NCBI GenBank assembly: GCA_020629895.1
Contig: JAHDCM010000110.1
Coordinates: 1-9,493 of the forward strand
DNA: 9,493 nucleotides
Origin: Bacteroidota bacterium
GTDB lineage: Bacteria; Bacteroidota; Bacteroidia; Chitinophagales; UBA2359
Direction: 5' to 3'
The notes under the pieces were generated by a model. The model was not told the DNA's origin and ran no database searches. It saw only the letters and a program-made list of their open reading frames with translations. The position numbers were made by a program, and so were the translations under genes. Positions 7,167 through 9,493 of the stretch are shown in pieces; position 1 is the first letter of the stretch; each line of letters starts with the position of its first letter.

Positions 7167-8594
7167 TCATTTTTCCATCAGATGTTGAGCAAATGCCAAT
7201 AAAGATGCCTCTTCATATCTATTAGCCATCAATTGCAAACCATAGGGCATACCATTTGAATGTTGAAATAAAGGTAATGAAACTGCGGGCATCCCTACTA
7301 AATTTGCCTGAACAGTATAAATATCAGCCAAATACATCGCAATAGGGTCTTGATACTTACTATCTCCCAAGTCAAAAGCTGTTGTGGGTGTTGTTGGTGT
7401 TACAATAAAATCATAAGCATCCAAAATAGCACTTGTGGCTTCTAAAATCAAGCGTCTTGCTTTTTGAGCTTTCGAATAATAGGCATCATAATAACCCGCA
7501 CTCAACACAAAAGTTCCTAACATAATACGCCGTTTTACCTCTGCTCCAAATCCAGCAGTACGACTCGCTCGATAGGTCATTTCCATATCTTGCGCTTCTT
7601 CATCACGATACCCATACTGCACACCGTCATACCGCGCCAAATTAGATGAGGCTTCAGCAGTTGTCAAAATATAATAAGTAGGTACCAAATACGACAAATA
7701 AGGAAAAGTTACTGCTGTTAGTTCGTGTCCTTGTTCTTGTAAGTCCTCTAAAAACTGCATCGTATTTGCTCTAATCTCAGCATCTAGCCCAGGATGCTCC
7801 ATCACCTCTTTCACATAAGCAATCTTGGCTTTACGGCCAAAGTGTAACTGTTGGCTATAAGCTGGCACCTCTTCTTGTAAAGCGGTACTATCAAAATCAT
7901 CCTTTCCTGCCATCACTTCCAATAATAAGGCGGCATCTGCAATAGATTTTGTAAGCGGGCCAATTTGGTCAAAACTCGATGCATACGCAATCAAACCATG
8001 CCTAGAAATACGGCCATAAGTAGGTTTTACTCCTATTACATCACAAAAAGAAGCAGGTTGTCGCACCGATCCTCCTGTATCCGACCCTAGTGCCGCCATG
8101 CATAAACCCGCTTGTACAGCCACCGCCGACGCACCCGAAGACCCTCCTGGCACCTTTTGTTCATCATAAGCATTGCGAGTTGGTCCAAAAGCCGAATTTT
8201 CATTCGTTGATCCCATCGCAAACTCATCACAATTCAACCGCCCAATCACAATGGCATCTTCTGCTAGTAATCGCTCAACAGCAGTTGCCGAAAACAATGA
8301 TTCAAAGTCGCCTAAAATTTTAGACGCAGCACTAACCCGATGTTCCTTCACACAAATCACATCCTTGATACCAATCACCACACCAAACAATTTACCCAAG
8401 CTCTCCCCTCTTGCCAATTTTTCATCCAATGTCTGCGCCCTTACAAGGGCTGCTGCTTCATATACTTCCAAAAAAGCATTCAAAGATGCACGTTCCTTAA
8501 TTTGCTTCATATAATGCTGCACCAAATCTACACAAGTATATTTTTCTTGTTTTAAATCTGCTTGTGTGTGTGCGATATTAATAAATGTTTCCAA
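7167..8594 (-). CDS. gatA: Asp-tRNA(Asn)/Glu-tRNA(Gln) amidotransferase subunit A
   Basis: GatA is the glutaminase subunit of GatCAB. It releases ammonia from glutamine, which GatB uses to convert mischarged Glu-tRNA(Gln) or Asp-tRNA(Asn) in the cytoplasm. The 475-residue product has close to the usual length of about 480. The amidase Ser-cisSer-Lys triad is intact: Lys77 (GIKDV), Ser152 (PGGSSGAS) and Ser176 (GSDTGGSVRQPA), each two below the S. aureus numbering. The C-terminal half has TPTTPTTAF and a DIYTVQANLVGMPAVSLP block typical of GatA rather than of general amidases. The start is TTG at 8594: the frame meets an in-frame stop 33 nt upstream with no ATG between, and the TTG start gives a normal GatA N-terminus. 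gatB and gatC are not in the window, which is common when the subunits are unlinked. The 3' end overlaps a possible ATG of the transglycosylase frame by 4 bp. Confidence 0.95.
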   Translation of the reverse strand: METFINIAHTQADLKQEKYTCVDLVQHYMKQIKERASLNAFLEVYEAAALVRAQTLDEKLARGESLGKLFGVVIGIKDVICVKEHRVSAASKILGDFESLFSATAVERLLAEDAIVIGRLNCDEFAMGSTNENSAFGPTRNAYDEQKVPGGSSGASAVAVQAGLCMAALGSDTGGSVRQPASFCDVIGVKPTYGRISRHGLIAYASSFDQIGPLTKSIADAALLLEVMAGKDDFDSTALQEEVPAYSQQLHFGRKAKIAYVKEVMEHPGLDAEIRANTMQFLEDLQEQGHELTAVTFPYLSYLVPTYYILTTAEASSNLARYDGVQYGYRDEEAQDMEMTYRASRTAGFGAEVKRRIMLGTFVLSAGYYDAYYSKAQKARRLILEATSAILDAYDFIVTPTTPTTAFDLGDSKYQDPIAMYLADIYTVQANLVGMPAVSLPLFQHSNGMPYGLQLMANRYEEASLLAFAQHLMEK

Positions 8595-8627
8595 AGCGAT
8601 CTTATTTATTACTAGACTAAAGAACTA

Positions 8628-8658
8628 CAAAAGTACAGTATCATTAGTCGATGTCCAA
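8628..8658 (-). promoter_or_regulatory. Promoter of gatA, Bacteroidota -33/-7 type
   Basis: On the minus strand TTG (8658-8656, within GTTG) is followed after 20 bp by TACTTTTG (8635-8628). This fits the Bacteroidota primary-sigma consensus of TTTG or TTG, then about 19-21 bp, then TAnnTTTG. The predicted start of transcription is near 8621, giving a leader of about 27 nt before the TTG start codon. The promoter lies just after the terminator of the upstream gene, as expected for a separate unit. It is the best-supported promoter in the window. Confidence 0.65.
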
Positions 8659-8666
8659 CAGCATCC

Positions 8667-8708
8667 AAAAAATAATGCGCAGTTCGGTAGAACTGCGCAT
8701 TATTTTTT
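8667..8708 (-). terminator. Intrinsic terminator of the basic-tailed exported-protein gene
   Basis: A perfect 19-bp stem (8667-8685 with 8690-8708) with a 4-nt loop has a GC-rich centre and A/T ends. On the minus strand it closes with six T (8672-8667). It starts 15 nt past the stop codon of the gene at 8724. The run of T at 8703-8708 means it could also act on the plus strand, where no gene is present. Confidence 0.92.
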
Positions 8709-8723
8709 CATTTCTAAGACTAA

Positions 8724-9320
8724 CTAGAACGGACGTTCTACTTTCTTCTTCCGTTTTTTCTTCTTTCTTTTTTTCTTCCCCTTTTCGGCTTTTTTCTCCA
8801 TCTCTTCATAAGCTGCAATCTTCTTCAACATTGCACTTTCAATTTCCTTTGCCTCCTCATCATCAATTTTACGGGCAGTCGCTTCTTTAGGAGGATCATA
8901 ACTTTTAATATGCGCTTTGGCATCATAACGGAAGTTATCCGAACAAATGGTATTCACCCAATCATCACCTATCAAAGCAAATAAACAACCAGGTGTATCT
9001 TCCGATTGTTGAATTTTTAAAGGTAATACAACCGTATCTGCATATACTGCTCGTAAACTATAAATGCGTTGTTTCTCTCGAAAAAACATATAAAACTTCA
9101 CATTTCGCTGTGGATCATGATGTAATATATTTGGACCAGCATTCAATTCCATAAAATCCAAATTATAATTAATCACTGCTGTTGCCGACTCTAAATATGG
9201 AGGAGTAGGAAAACTGTTTAAAGGGACGCCATACGCCTCCAACGGTTCTTGTGCCACACTTATTTGAGCAGTCATGGCCAATATCCCTATCAATAATAAA
9301 GCTTTCAGTTGTCGCTTCAT
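8724..9320 (-). CDS. Exported protein of unknown function with lysine/arginine-rich C-terminal tail
   Basis: I do not recognise this 198-residue protein. It starts with a clear signal peptide (residues 1-23, hydrophobic core LLLIGILAM, cleavage expected after SVA before Gln24), so it is probably periplasmic or secreted. The middle (about 25-140) is a compact mixed region with two cysteines (112 and 126) that could form a disulfide. Residues 145-180 are charged and probably helical (DDEEAKEIESAMLKKIAAYEEMEKK). The tail at 182-193 is twelve consecutive Lys or Arg residues, followed by VERPF. The tail could bind a polyanion such as teichoic-like polymer, LPS or nucleic acid, but that is inference. 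It has its own terminator. I found no good -7 box between its ATG and the right-hand repeat. Coding potential is supported by the signal peptide, the terminator and the length of the frame. Confidence 0.8.
   Translation of the reverse strand: MKRQLKALLLIGILAMTAQISVAQEPLEAYGVPLNSFPTPPYLESATAVINYNLDFMELNAGPNILHHDPQRNVKFYMFFREKQRIYSLRAVYADTVVLPLKIQQSEDTPGCLFALIGDDWVNTICSDNFRYDAKAHIKSYDPPKEATARKIDDEEAKEIESAMLKKIAAYEEMEKKAEKGKKKRKKKKRKKKVERPF
8754..8786. other. 33-nt pure pyrimidine tract inside the basic tail coding region
   Basis: On the plus strand 8754-8786 contains only C and T; the coding strand is therefore all purine, made of AAA, AAG, AGA and GGG-type codons. The tract encodes most of the Lys/Arg tail. 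Such tracts can slip during replication or form triplex DNA, so the tail length may vary between strains. Confidence 0.85.
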
Positions 9321-9359
9321 AGAAATTCTATTTAATGGATTATGTATTGTTTTTTTATT

Positions 9360-9493
9360 TTTGGGCGTGTCCTTTTTTCGCCTCGCTTGTCAATACGTGA
9401 ACGTATCGACGGGCGAGGCGAAAAAAGGTCGGGCTATCCGCTTGTAGTTGCTTCATAGCTGCTCGTTCAGCATAGTCCTAGCAGTGTCTTCCG
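9360..9493 (+). repeat. Structured interspersed repeat, right copy, cut off by the window end
   Basis: This is the inverted counterpart of the left repeat. The 13-nt box 9360-9372 and the 24-nt box 9427-9450 match the left copy exactly. Between them is an unrelated hairpin (9371-9428). Beyond the second box, GTTCAGC and TAGCAGTGTCTTCC (near 9466-9492) align to the left copy with small changes, while about 14 nt between them (9453-9466) differ. The 8-bp stem at 101-108/120-127 of the left copy is not preserved here. The remaining part, expected to end like positions 1-70, lies outside the window. The element starts 39 bp upstream of the ATG of the exported-protein gene and points away from it. 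Confidence 0.75.
9371..9428. other. Hairpin inside the right repeat
   Basis: The outer arms 9371-9386 and 9413-9428 are perfect 16-nt complements. The inner 11-nt arms (9387-9397 and 9402-9412) pair with two G-T pairs and one A/C mismatch around a 4-nt loop TGAA. The sequence is unrelated to the left hairpin, but its position, overall size and tetraloop are alike. The TTTTTT in the stem is internal, so this is not a standard terminator. Confidence 0.88.

Noticed and set aside
8090..8555. Several plus-strand open frames opposite gatA
   Set aside because: They lie antisense to the strongly conserved amidase core (triad region) and show no recognisable motif.
1..9493. A composite transposon bounded by inverted repeats
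   Set aside because: There is no transposase, integrase or target-site duplication. The genes between are housekeeping-type, and the end elements look like independent members of a scattered repeat family.

Overview
The window looks like Bacteroidota chromosome. Three things point there: a DUF4837-type lipoprotein, AT-rich intergenic DNA carrying the TAnnTTTG type of -7 promoter element used by this phylum, and flanking repeats built like interspersed structured repeats I recall from flavobacterial and related genomes. Nothing here fixes the genus. Base composition is AT-rich throughout, and no gene stands out as recently acquired.

Layout. Positions 1-220 hold a structured repeat with a 33-bp hairpin. 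A gamma-class carbonic anhydrase-like gene runs leftward (226-735). A 73-bp divergent intergenic region containing a 36-nt palindrome separates it from two tandem sliding-clamp genes running rightward (dnaN copy 1, 809-1918; dnaN copy 2, 2008-3123). A bidirectional terminator (3144-3180) separates these from three leftward genes: a DUF4837 lipoprotein (3182-4327), a large MltD-like lytic transglycosylase with C-terminal LysM domains (4531-about 7059) and gatA (7167-8594). A terminator (8667-8708) separates gatA from a further leftward gene for an exported protein with a very basic tail (8724-9320). The window ends in a second, inverted and incomplete copy of the flanking repeat (9360-9493).

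How the genes relate. gatA and the transglycosylase probably share a transcript: there is no terminator between them, and a good promoter lies in front of gatA. The transglycosylase has its own terminator (4464-4508), so the lipoprotein gene is probably transcribed separately. The two clamp genes probably form one transcript. The first clamp has an altered peptide-binding pocket; the second keeps a nearly standard one. This suggests one replicative clamp and one specialised clamp.

The items most worth attention are the tandem, diverged dnaN pair; the palindrome that puts a -7 box in each arm between two divergent genes; and the inverted pair of end repeats, which share conserved boxes but carry unrelated hairpins. 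I found no CRISPR array, transposase, phage gene, tRNA or rRNA.
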